DNA of 44,924 nt from Pirellulales bacterium (GTDB lineage: Bacteria; Planctomycetota; Planctomycetia; Pirellulales; Lacipirellulaceae): the NCBI GenBank assembly GCA_022448345.1, contig JAKVCB010000018.1, positions 1 to 44,924 of the forward strand, written 5' to 3'. Under the pieces are notes generated by a model. The model was not told the DNA's origin and did no database searches. It saw only the letters and a program-made list of their open reading frames with translations. The position numbers and the translations under genes were made by a program. Below, piece by piece: positions 1-7,716 of this stretch (positions are counted from its first letter, which is position 1; each line of letters starts with the position of its first letter).

Positions 1-297
1 ATACGCCTTGTGCCGACTGCCTTCATTGGCAGTGATCATAATGATCCGCTGTTGACCATCTCGTTTTCGCTTGAGTCGCTCAAGAACCAGAAATCCGCTC
101 CGCTTCGGCATCATCATGTCAAGCACTACCAGGTCTGGATCTTCGCGCTCAACGAGTGCCAATCCCTGATTACCATCACGGGCAACCAGAATCTCGTAAC
201 CATTGGCCTCCAGTGCCAGGCGAAGAGACTCGATGATTTCTGCATCGTCGTCGACCAGAAGAATACGCTTCTCTTTTTTGCTGCTATCTTTTGCCAT
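1..297 (-). CDS. Response regulator receiver domain (C-terminus cut by window edge)
   Basis: Reading the minus strand from an ATG at 297 gives 99 residues that stay open to the window edge. They begin MAKDSSKKEKRILLVDDDAE, a classic receiver start: hydrophobic strand one followed by the acidic DDD cluster that binds magnesium. The phospho-acceptor aspartate lies in LVVLDMMMPKRSG and the strand-four threonine in IIMITANEG. This is a CheY/OmpR-type phosphoreceiver, normally phosphorylated by a histidine kinase. Whether an output domain follows cannot be seen. The next gene is divergent, about 230 bp away, so the two may share a regulatory region. Domain call is firm; function of the whole protein is unknown. 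Confidence 0.85.
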   Translation of the reverse strand, partial: MAKDSSKKEKRILLVDDDAEIIESLRLALEANGYEILVARDGNQGLALVEREDPDLVVLDMMMPKRSGFLVLERLKRKRDGQQRIIMITANEGSRHKAY

Positions 298-524
298 AGT
301 TTTTGTTAGGCTCTGCTGAGTTGTGCACTTTCCGTGCGATGCGTGGTTTCGTCAAATCTCCGTTCCCAGTAGCTTCCGCCTGCCCAAGTTCAGGGGTCTT
401 GCCATCAAGGACCAGGAACACGGGTTCTCGATCCAACCACAAACCTGCTTGAACAAAACTTCACCACCCCCCATGTATATCGGTCGTTGCGAGATTTGCA
501 ACCGCTGGACCTCTCCTGAAAACG

Positions 525-1646
525 ATGACAGCAGAAAAACAGACCCCTGGTAGTGCTCCGACGATTGTTGCCGCCCCTCGACTGGCTTATCAGCCAAAAA
601 ATCCAACCGGAAAATGTCCTCAAATCGGCCTGATCGGGTGCGGAAACATTACCCAGTGGCATCTAAAGGCTTACCGGGCAGCCGGATTTCACGTGGCCGC
701 TCTTTGTGACATCGATCGCTCCCAGGCCGAACAGCGCCGCAACGAATTTTTCCCCACCGCAAAAGTCCTGGATTTTGCGGAGTTGCTCTCGCAAGACAAT
801 ATCTCGGTTGTCGACATTGCCACCCACACCGCAACCCGTCCGCCACTGGTTGAAGCCGCCCTTCGCTCGGGAAAACACGTCTTGAGCCAAAAACCCTTTG
901 TGGAAGACCTCGCAGAAGGCAAGCGACTAGCCAGCCTCGCAGAGGAAGCGGGGCGTTTTTTAGCGGTGAACCAAAATGGACGCTGGGCCCCCCACTGGAG
1001 CTATCTTCATGAAGCAGTCAAAACAGGACTTCTAGGCGAATTGTCGGCGATTCACTGTGAAGTACACTGGAATCACGACTGCCTCAGTGGCACTGAATTC
1101 GAGAAGATGCACCACCTGATCCTCTACGATTTCGCCATTCACTGGTTCGATATTTTGTGCTGCCTCATGGGGGAACGAGAGCCTCTGCGAGTCTATGCTT
1201 CGCTGACTCGCAGCCGAAACCAAACCGTTAGCCCTCCCTTGCTGGCCCAGGTCACCGTGGAGTATGAAGGCGCCCAGGCCTCGCTTGTTTTTGACGGCAA
1301 TACCTCGACCGGCCCCTGGGAAACTACCTTTGTAGCAGGCCAACAGGGCACCATTCGCTGTCAGGGCCACGACCTCCAAAGCCAGGAACTGGTCATGACC
1401 ACCGAGGAAGGGATCTCCCAACCGGCGTTAACCGGCACATGGTTTCCCGACGGCTTTCACGGCACCATGGGAGAACTCCTGTGCGCAATCGAGACAGGCC
1501 AACCGCCTACCCATTCGGCGAGAAACAACCTGAAAAGCCTTGCCTTATGCTTTGCAGCTGTGGCGAGTGCCGAAACCGGAAAGCCAGTCATACCTGGCAG
1601 TGTTGAGAGCTTGAAGGAAGCCACCACCCAGACACTATCCCAGTAA
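525..1646 (+). CDS. Gfo/Idh/MocA family NAD(P)-dependent oxidoreductase
   Basis: The 373-residue protein has an N-terminal Rossmann fold with the dinucleotide motif IGLIGCGNIT at about residues 34-43 after a roughly 30-residue loose tail. A family-typical QKPF (about 122-125, usually EKP) marks the catalytic lysine region, and DFAIHWFDIL near 203 resembles the helix holding the active-site histidine. Members oxidise or reduce sugars, inositols or related alcohols in the cytoplasm. Planctomycetes carry very many paralogues, so the substrate cannot be named. It appears monocistronic: divergent from the receiver gene on the left and convergent with the Mur ligase-like gene on the right, with a GC-rich hairpin just after its stop. 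Confidence 0.9.
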   Translation: MTAEKQTPGSAPTIVAAPRLAYQPKNPTGKCPQIGLIGCGNITQWHLKAYRAAGFHVAALCDIDRSQAEQRRNEFFPTAKVLDFAELLSQDNISVVDIATHTATRPPLVEAALRSGKHVLSQKPFVEDLAEGKRLASLAEEAGRFLAVNQNGRWAPHWSYLHEAVKTGLLGELSAIHCEVHWNHDCLSGTEFEKMHHLILYDFAIHWFDILCCLMGEREPLRVYASLTRSRNQTVSPPLLAQVTVEYEGAQASLVFDGNTSTGPWETTFVAGQQGTIRCQGHDLQSQELVMTTEEGISQPALTGTWFPDGFHGTMGELLCAIETGQPPTHSARNNLKSLALCFAAVASAETGKPVIPGSVESLKEATTQTLSQ

Positions 1647-1653
1647 AACCGGA

Positions 1654-1701
1654 CGGATATGACATCCGCTGAGCAACCGGGGTGGCATAACGCCACCCCG
1701 G
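1654..1701 (+). terminator. Two tandem hairpins after the oxidoreductase stop
   Basis: Eight bases past the stop codon at 1646 there is a 5-bp stem (CGGAT/ATCCG, 1654-1668). It is followed by a perfect 10-bp GC-rich stem CCGGGGTGGC/GCCACCCCGG with a 5-base loop (1677-1701). No T-run follows, so this is not a textbook intrinsic terminator. Position between convergent genes suggests transcript end formation or 3-prime stabilisation. Confidence 0.45.
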
Positions 1702-1920
1702 CACTCAGACGTAGAGTTTCATCGCGAAGCACTCGCCGCGAGCGATCGACCCAGAAATCGCAACCTGCGGCAAGTTATGTACTTCAACCCAGGGAGGGTG
1801 GCCACGCGGGACCCCGCAATCTCACGTTAACCAGCAACGAAACTCTCATAGTATTTGATAGAAAAGCGTCTTGCCCCGCCTGACAGACTAAAACCCGATA
1901 GCTCACTCACTCCACGCTGC

Positions 1921-3333
1921 TTAAGCCGCATGTTTCTGAAATTCTTCGCAGAAATCGCCTGTTAGCATCTGTTCAATCAATTCCCGTTCAGACTCATGAT
2001 AATCGCCCCCCACCAGCTTGGGATTGGCTGCAAGCAACACAGCATCCCCCGGTCGGGCTCGCCGCAGGGCCCAGGCAGCGGTTGCAATCCGATCCGCCAA
2101 TGGATGGGAAGTCTGCTCATAAACGACCGAGATGTCTGTCAGCTGCTCCAATATCTGCTTCAATGCCGAACACTTTTGCTTGCTATTTGCAACTGGCCCC
2201 ACCGCACAAATAATACGGCCCTGCACGACCCCGCGAATGGCCTGCAAACTGGCACGCAATCGTTCGGGAGTGTCGGCCGCATCTATCCATATCGCATAGC
2301 CTTGCCCACACTCAACGCGATCCATTCTTCCTGGAATTCGGCTGACAGCCTCCAAACCACGGGCGATCGTCGCGAGATCAATCCCCGACGCCAGGGCGAT
2401 GGTTGCCGCTGCCAGACAATTCTCGACATGATGGGCACCAAGAATGCGGGACCGAACCGCAACCGACGCAGTCCCATGGGATATTAAAAGGGTCTGCTCG
2501 CCGACAAACTGCTCGACAATCTGGGCCGTGACATCGGCGGGTTGCCGCATCCCGAAAGTCATTACCGGAGAATCTAATTCCGCAAGCATTCGGCAACAAA
2601 CCGGATCGTCAGCATTCAAAACGGCAACCCCCCTGGAATCCAGGCCGTCAAAAATACGCTGCATGGTGCGGCGGTAGTTTTCCATGGTGCCATGCCGATA
2701 TTCACCACTACGCTGCAAATTGGTCACGCAAGCCACGCTCAAGCCCAAACCGGCAACACGACCTTCGGCAAGCCCCTGGCTTGAGAACTCCAAAATACCA
2801 TGGGTGCACCCATTCGCATCCATTCGGGAAAGCCAATGCGCCAACGTCGGGGCCGCAGGGGTATTCACAAATGGCCGCATAGATGAATAACCGTCAGAGC
2901 AGCCCAACGTTCCCACAGCCCCCGGACAGGCGCCTGCAGTTTTTAGAATGGATTCAAAAAGGCAGGCAACCGATGACTTGCCTGAGGTACCTGCAATCCC
3001 TACCACCTGAAGACGGTCGCACGGGTTGCCAACCAACGCCTGACAGATCTGCCCGAAGGCGGTTTGACTATTTTCGACGATGCATTGTGGCACACCAAAC
3101 AATGGCAGGGCGCGTTCCGCAACGACCGCCGACGCACCTTGCTCAACAGCCTCACTGGCAAAGTCGTGACCGTCTCCGTCGGCCGTAACCAAAGCCACAT
3201 AAATATCGCCCGGCAGCACCTGACGCCAGTCACTTGTACAACTGGTCACCGGCGCGAACTGCCCACCCATGAACTGAGCGTCGTCGAGCAGTTCGCACAA
3301 TGACACACCAACTTGTGCGAGAAGTTCAGCCAT
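1921..3333 (-). CDS. MurE-like Mur ligase family protein, catalytic residues replaced
   Basis: From the ATG at 3333 the protein has 470 residues in the three-domain Mur ligase order. The P-loop is GIAGTSGKSS (113-121; usually GTNGKT), the conserved glutamate is in LEFSSQGL (E182), LNADDP lies at about 239-244, and GRMDRV resembles the GRMERV motif at the start of the C-terminal domain. MurE adds the third residue to UDP-MurNAc-dipeptide in the cytoplasm. Here the segment normally reading RDHLDYHGTM reads RSGEYRHGTM, so the metal-binding histidine is gone, and the normally carbamoylated lysine in the YxxAKxxLF helix is methionine (M224). The C-terminal DYAHTP motif is DAADTP, and no DNPR substrate motif is seen. 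A TTG/ATG extension to 3387 is open but lacks homology-like character. Probably a divergent or inactive paralogue rather than the housekeeping MurE. Confidence 0.8.
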   Translation of the reverse strand: MAELLAQVGVSLCELLDDAQFMGGQFAPVTSCTSDWRQVLPGDIYVALVTADGDGHDFASEAVEQGASAVVAERALPLFGVPQCIVENSQTAFGQICQALVGNPCDRLQVVGIAGTSGKSSVACLFESILKTAGACPGAVGTLGCSDGYSSMRPFVNTPAAPTLAHWLSRMDANGCTHGILEFSSQGLAEGRVAGLGLSVACVTNLQRSGEYRHGTMENYRRTMQRIFDGLDSRGVAVLNADDPVCCRMLAELDSPVMTFGMRQPADVTAQIVEQFVGEQTLLISHGTASVAVRSRILGAHHVENCLAAATIALASGIDLATIARGLEAVSRIPGRMDRVECGQGYAIWIDAADTPERLRASLQAIRGVVQGRIICAVGPVANSKQKCSALKQILEQLTDISVVYEQTSHPLADRIATAAWALRRARPGDAVLLAANPKLVGGDYHESERELIEQMLTGDFCEEFQKHAA

Positions 3334-3649
3334 GGACCTCGGCCTCCTTGCCTTCGTCCAAACAACGTAAAAGATTTGCGATGCCAAGCATCGCGGCCAC
3401 TACCGGAACAACGACTTCAAAAAGCTGCTGCTTTGCTGTCCCACGATTGCAGGACCCTTGACCAGCGATGCGGGGGGAATCTTCCTTAATTACGGCGACA
3501 AAGTCAAGGCGACTTAAACTGAGTGCTAGCAGGGAGTCCGCGAGAGTCGCAACGCAAATTCCGAAGTTGATTTGCTGGCGCAGGGCTGCGACAATTACCG
3601 GTCGCTCAACACTTAATTGAAAACAAAACTCGTCCCCTAATGACAGCAT
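3326..3649 (-). CDS. Possible small protein overlapping the MurE-like start (doubtful)
   Basis: An open frame of about 108 codons runs from ATG 3649 to a TGA at 3326-3328, overlapping the ATG of the MurE-like gene by 8 bases, a spacing typical of translational coupling. The distal half (FEVVVPVVAAMLGIANLL) is hydrophobic and has codon use like its neighbours. Against it, its ATG shares the bases CATG with the divergent ATG of the EIIA gene at 3648, leaving no room for both ribosome sites, and I recognise no family. A shorter version from an internal start is possible. Listed at low confidence. Confidence 0.2.
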   Translation of the reverse strand: MLSLGDEFCFQLSVERPVIVAALRQQINFGICVATLADSLLALSLSRLDFVAVIKEDSPRIAGQGSCNRGTAKQQLFEVVVPVVAAMLGIANLLRCLDEGKEAEVHG

Positions 3650-4361
3650 GGCACAAGACGATTTCGACGTCGCCGGACTCGCCAATTACCTACACATGAT
3701 GCCTGCAGATGTGACTAAACTCGCAAACCGTGGCAAACTGCCTGGCCGTCGTGTTGCCGATCAATGGCGATTTGCGCGAGCAGAAATTCACCATTGGCTG
3801 GAAGACCGAATTGGACTGTCCAACGGTCAAGAGCTTGTCCGGATGGAAGGTTTACTCGATCGTGTTCCCAATGCGGATGGCCCACAAGACGTTTGCATCT
3901 CTGATCTGTTACTCACCGAATCCATTGGGGTACCGCTGGCTGCAAGGACAAAAGGAAGCGCCGTCGATGCGATGATCGAGTTAGTCGCCAATACCGGAAT
4001 ATTATGGGATCCCGAAAAAATGGCTGAGGCTGTTCGGCAACGAGAAGCCATGCATTCGACAGCACTCGACAACGGCGTTGCCCTGCTGCATCCTCGCCGC
4101 CCGATTCCCGGCATCCTCTCCGAGGCGGTCCTGGGGATGGGCGTTTGCATCCAAGGAATTCCCTTTGGTGGCAGTGGCGTGTTGACTGACATTTTCTTTT
4201 TGATTTGCTCGACGAATGACCACGAACATTTGCGAATCCTGGCAAGACTCAGCCGAATCATTCAATGCACCGACCTGCTTAACCATCTGCGAAATGCCTC
4301 AGATCGCACCTCCGCACATAAATTAATCCATCAACGGGAAGTCGTTGTCAGCAGTGCCTGA
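3648..4361 (+). CDS. Helix-turn-helix / PTS EIIA (PtsN-like) fusion regulator
   Basis: The 237-residue protein has two parts. Residues 5-55 resemble the excisionase/MerR-like HTH_17 domain (VAGLANYLHMMPADVTKLAN, then GRRVADQWRF), a short winged helix that binds DNA. Residues 85-235 resemble the fructose/nitrogen PTS EIIA domain: REAMHSTALDNGVALLHPR (about 132-150) aligns with the REKMGSTGIGNGIAIPHGK region of PtsN, and H148 is in the place of the phosphorylated histidine. In the family this histidine takes phosphate from HPr-like proteins. The natural inference is a DNA-binding protein whose activity follows PTS phosphorylation. No EI, HPr or permease lies in the window. The next gene begins 34 bp downstream. 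Confidence 0.82.
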   Translation: MAQDDFDVAGLANYLHMMPADVTKLANRGKLPGRRVADQWRFARAEIHHWLEDRIGLSNGQELVRMEGLLDRVPNADGPQDVCISDLLLTESIGVPLAARTKGSAVDAMIELVANTGILWDPEKMAEAVRQREAMHSTALDNGVALLHPRRPIPGILSEAVLGMGVCIQGIPFGGSGVLTDIFFLICSTNDHEHLRILARLSRIIQCTDLLNHLRNASDRTSAHKLIHQREVVVSSA

Positions 4362-4395
4362 AGGCTACGCTGGTTTTCACTCAGAGATCTTTTGC

Positions 4396-5247
4396 ATGGA
4401 CGCAAACACAAGTCAAAACCACGGCACCCGAGACAAGCCTCGGGTACTGCTAACTGGAGAATACCGGCACTCCGAGTTTTCGACAGCCTACCGCTTGCTC
4501 CGTGCGAAGGCCGACAATCTAATGACCATGAAGCTGTCGGCAGCCGTCGAGTTTATCCGTGCCGGCAGTCCTTCGGTCGACCTGATCGTGATCGCCCAAA
4601 GTCGACCTGGTGAGATTTCTCCAAGTGACCTGGAGGCTCTTTGCCACGCTGCCCCCCAGACACACAAACTGTGGCTCATGGGCACCTGGTGCGAGGGCGA
4701 ACGCCCGCTTTGTCCCGACCCAACGATTCTTGAGCGGTCCTACTGGTACGCGTTTCCCGGATGGTGGAGACGTTTCTTAGGGGGGATGCCAACAAAATCT
4801 CCCCATCTCCATTGGAATCGCAATACGCCTGCCCCACAACGTGACATATCGCCTGGTGTGATTCTTGTCGACACGCCACACTTCACCTCCTTTGAAACGA
4901 TAGCCTCGACTCTGGGAGAGGCCGGATTGGCAGCCGTCTGGTGGCGAAGTGGGCAGCCCCCGCCGGTCGTCGCTGGGGCCAGCGGGGGCATCTGGGATGG
5001 AGGCCAACTCTCAGCCCAAGAAGAAACTGCGTTGAAACTTTTTTGTGAAACCATCTCTCCAGTGGGGCCGGTCGTCGCAATCCTAGATTTTCCCCGGCGG
5101 GATCGCGTCGAGATTGCCAAGGCCACCGGTATCTCCTCGGTTCTGGGCAGACCTTGGCTGGCAGAGGATCTACTCGCTGCGCTAAGAGTTTCAATGCCAT
5201 CCGCAAATCGAACTGCATGGCTGCAGCACGATTGCTCCGCCGCTTAG
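4396..5247 (+). CDS. Unrecognised protein with two receiver-like halves
   Basis: I do not recognise a named family. From ATG 4396 the product has 283 residues; an in-frame TTG at 4345 would overlap the upstream EIIA gene. Each half looks like an alternating strand-helix domain. The first has PRVLLTGEYRHSEF, then VDLIVIAQSRPGEISPSDLE, in the place where receivers have the phospho-aspartate. The second has GVILVDTPHFTSFETIASTL and ends SSVLGRPWLAEDLLAALR, close to the KPF-x-x-x-x-L-L-AAVR end of receivers. Acidic-pocket aspartates are mostly missing, so these would be pseudo-receivers. It lies 34 bp after the HTH-EIIA gene on the same strand and is probably co-transcribed, suggesting a partner role; that is inference. 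Confidence 0.6.
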   Translation: MDANTSQNHGTRDKPRVLLTGEYRHSEFSTAYRLLRAKADNLMTMKLSAAVEFIRAGSPSVDLIVIAQSRPGEISPSDLEALCHAAPQTHKLWLMGTWCEGERPLCPDPTILERSYWYAFPGWWRRFLGGMPTKSPHLHWNRNTPAPQRDISPGVILVDTPHFTSFETIASTLGEAGLAAVWWRSGQPPPVVAGASGGIWDGGQLSAQEETALKLFCETISPVGPVVAILDFPRRDRVEIAKATGISSVLGRPWLAEDLLAALRVSMPSANRTAWLQHDCSAA

Positions 5248-5565
5248 CCCAGTCCGTTCTACATGGCTGCCTGGGAATCGACCTGTATCAGATGGTACAT
5301 GACTGCCGAGGACGGCCTCAGCTGCTAAACCAGGGCAAATTTATGCATGAACACTGGAGGTCCGGCTGATCGCAAGGAAAGTAAACGCCCAATCGTTGCC
5401 AGACGAAAAATCGCTGCAACCCGCTCTCCACGTTACAACTGCCTCTGGCAGCAGTCTTGGCCTGTCAGCAACTGCCTGAACCACATCCTGCTGATAAGCC
5501 TTGTAACGCCGCGAATGGGACTGCTCGGGCTATCTCAACAATCGGTTTCGGTATATCTTGGGACT
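5248..5565. other. Intergenic stretch before rimO
   Basis: A 318-bp stretch between the pseudo-receiver gene and rimO. The rimO frame stays open back to an ATG at 5347, but the residues 5347-5565 would encode are unlike RimO N-termini and look non-coding. I see no convincing promoter, hairpin or RNA gene here. Confidence 0.5.
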
Positions 5566-6942
5566 ATGTCTGAACAAGAAATAAAAGGGGCTGAGCAAGA
5601 AATAAAAGGCCGCTACGCTTTCGTGAGCCTCGGCTGCCCCAAGAACCTGGTCGACAGCGAACGGATGCTGGGGCACCTTCAACTCGATGGCTACGAACTT
5701 GTAGATGAGCCCCAAGGGGCGGACTTTGCCGTTGTGAACACATGCGGATTTATCGAGGCTGCCCGTACTGAATCGTTTGCCACGATTGACGAAATGCTAC
5801 AGCTAAAACAACAGGGGGACCTCCGTGGCGTGATTGTTTCCGGGTGCCTCGCCGAGCGTCAAAAGGAATCGCTACTCGAAGAACGTCCGGAAATTGATCA
5901 TCTCGTGGGCGTATTCGGCCGGGAAGAAATCACCAAAATCGCCGACCGACTGGTAGGCAATCTGGCTGAACAACGTCATGTCTTCCACCCCGCTCCCAGC
6001 CATCCGCTGCCCGACAACGCTCGCCTCCGAATCACCCCACGCCATTTTGCATTCCTTAAGATTTCCGAGGGATGTGACCGGTTGTGTACATTCTGTGCGA
6101 TCCCCAAAATGCGAGGCAAACATGCAACCAAGCCGATTGACGAAGTGGTTGCCGAAGCGGCCGAACTGGCCCGTGACGGAGTACGGGAGTTGGTCATCGT
6201 AGCCCAAGACACCCCCTACTATGGCATCGATCTCTACGGAGAACCTCGCCTGACAGAACTGCTCGTGGAACTTGAAAAAATCGACGGCTTTGATTGGATC
6301 CGTTTGATGTATTTTTATCCGATGTATGTGAACGACCAACTGATCGATCACCTCGCGGATTCGGACAAAATCCTCCCGTACATCGACATGCCACTCCAGC
6401 ACGCCAACGACCGCATGCTGCGCCGGATGCAACGACGGGTCAATCGAAACGATACCGAACAACTGCTCACGAAACTGCGACAACGAATCCCGTCGCTTGT
6501 GTTGCGCACCACGTTTATTACTGGCTTTCCCGGAGAAACTGCTGCCGAATTCACCGAGCTTACGGAGTTCGTCCGCGAGCAGGCATTCGAACATGTTGGA
6601 GTTTTCACCTATTCGCTGGAGCCCGACACCCCGTCGGCCCGCCTGCCTGACCACCTTCCAGAACAGGTCAAACAAGAGCGGCGCAGCCAGCTGATGGAAG
6701 TCCAACAGGAGGTTGCATTCGCCTGGAATGACCGCCAAATCGGTCGCAAACTGGATATCCTGGTCGACAGCCAGGTGCCTGGAGAAAAAAATGCCTGGAT
6801 AGGACGTTCCTATGCGCACGCACCAGACGTCGATGGGATCGTCTATTTGAGTGGATCGGGGATCAAGGTGGGCGATTTGGTGCCTGCTGAAATTGTCGCT
6901 CGCAACAACTACGATTTGGTGGCTGCCGCTTTAGAAGACTGA
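5566..6942 (+). CDS. rimO: Ribosomal protein S12 methylthiotransferase RimO
   Basis: The ATG at 5566 gives 458 residues, the usual RimO size. The N-terminal UPF0004 domain has its three cluster cysteines at C24 ([12 protein letters not shown]), C60 ([10 protein letters not shown]) and C94 (SGCLAER). The radical SAM domain has C170, C174 and C177 in [18 protein letters not shown], and a C-terminal TRAM-like segment ends the protein. [12 protein letters not shown] and [11 protein letters not shown] are RimO hallmarks that separate it from MiaB. It beta-methylthiolates an aspartate of ribosomal protein S12. The extreme N-terminus carries a tandem duplication, [13 protein letters not shown], absent from the family core. 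pgsA follows 35 bp downstream with a good ribosome site and is probably in the same transcript. Confidence 0.95.
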   Translation: MSEQEIKGAEQEIKGRYAFVSLGCPKNLVDSERMLGHLQLDGYELVDEPQGADFAVVNTCGFIEAARTESFATIDEMLQLKQQGDLRGVIVSGCLAERQKESLLEERPEIDHLVGVFGREEITKIADRLVGNLAEQRHVFHPAPSHPLPDNARLRITPRHFAFLKISEGCDRLCTFCAIPKMRGKHATKPIDEVVAEAAELARDGVRELVIVAQDTPYYGIDLYGEPRLTELLVELEKIDGFDWIRLMYFYPMYVNDQLIDHLADSDKILPYIDMPLQHANDRMLRRMQRRVNRNDTEQLLTKLRQRIPSLVLRTTFITGFPGETAAEFTELTEFVREQAFEHVGVFTYSLEPDTPSARLPDHLPEQVKQERRSQLMEVQQEVAFAWNDRQIGRKLDILVDSQVPGEKNAWIGRSYAHAPDVDGIVYLSGSGIKVGDLVPAEIVARNNYDLVAAALED

Positions 6943-6977
6943 CACTCAAACACGACCATAGTTGACGGAAGGAAACT

Positions 6978-7604
6978 ATGCCAGAAACACCGACCAGTCA
7001 TTCACCCTCGCCAACGACAGACTCACCCTCGCAGGTGATCTTCAATGTCCCAAATCAAATCACCATTGGGCGGCTCTTCTTGTCGATTGCCTGTTTTGCA
7101 TTTTTGGGAACCGGGTTCTATCTCGTGGCGTTGATCCTCTTTGCGCTGGCAGCTGGAACCGACTGGATCGATGGCTACTGGGCGCGACGCTACCAGCAAA
7201 TTACCCAGCTTGGACGAATCCTCGATCCCTTTGCTGACAAATTCCTGATTTGTGGGGTCTTCATCTTTCTGGCTGCGGTCCCCGATTCGGAAATTGTTCC
7301 CTGGATGGCGGTCCTTGTGGTCGCGCGGGAAATGCTGGTCACTGGCATCCGCAGTTTTTTTGAGGACAAAGGGGTCGATTTTTCGGCATCCTGGGCAGGC
7401 AAATGGAAAATGGTCTTCCAGTGTGCTGCGGTACTGCTGAGTTTGCTCAATTTGACCTGGATTGAAGACGGCACATCCACATCTGAAGCTCCCGAATGGT
7501 TAGAGCCGTCGCTGGTCATCCTTGTTTGGATTTCCATCATCATGACGGTTTATTCCGGGTGGGGGTACGTGCGGACGGCACTTCGCCTGGTGCGCCAGGC
7601 GTGA
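6978..7604 (+). CDS. pgsA: CDP-diacylglycerol-glycerol-3-phosphate 3-phosphatidyltransferase
   Basis: This 208-residue polytopic membrane protein contains the full CDP-alcohol phosphotransferase motif D62-x2-D65-G-x2-A-R70-x8-G79-x3-D83-x3-D87 (TDWIDGYWARR, then GRILDPFADK). The aspartates bind the two metal ions and the CDP-alcohol. NQITIGRLF near the start and REMLVTGIRSF in the middle are typical of PgsA, which makes phosphatidylglycerophosphate for phosphatidylglycerol and cardiolipin. A hydrophilic Ser/Thr/Pro tail of about 20 residues precedes the first membrane helix. GGAAGGAAACT in front of the ATG is a clear ribosome site. Related CDP-alcohol transferases cannot be wholly excluded, but the size and motifs fit PgsA best. 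Confidence 0.9.
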   Translation: MPETPTSHSPSPTTDSPSQVIFNVPNQITIGRLFLSIACFAFLGTGFYLVALILFALAAGTDWIDGYWARRYQQITQLGRILDPFADKFLICGVFIFLAAVPDSEIVPWMAVLVVAREMLVTGIRSFFEDKGVDFSASWAGKWKMVFQCAAVLLSLLNLTWIEDGTSTSEAPEWLEPSLVILVWISIIMTVYSGWGYVRTALRLVRQA

Positions 7605-7716
7605 ACAAGTCTCTACGGCTCAATTTTTAAGTCTTCATCCGCGGTCTCTCGAGACAACGACATCCCACACCCGCGCTCACCTGCTAAACCACCGCCAGTC
7701 AAACTGGAAAACCTTG

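Noticed and set aside
10-309. Plus-strand open frame of 99 codons at the left edge
   Set aside because: It is the shadow of the minus-strand receiver-domain gene, whose motifs are unmistakable.
1659-1883. Plus-strand open frame of 74 codons
   Set aside because: Begins inside the hairpin region after the oxidoreductase, no ribosome site, no recognisable protein features.
5347-5565. 73-residue extension of RimO
   Set aside because: Family proteins begin at the strand leading into SLGCPKN; the extension has no homology-like character.
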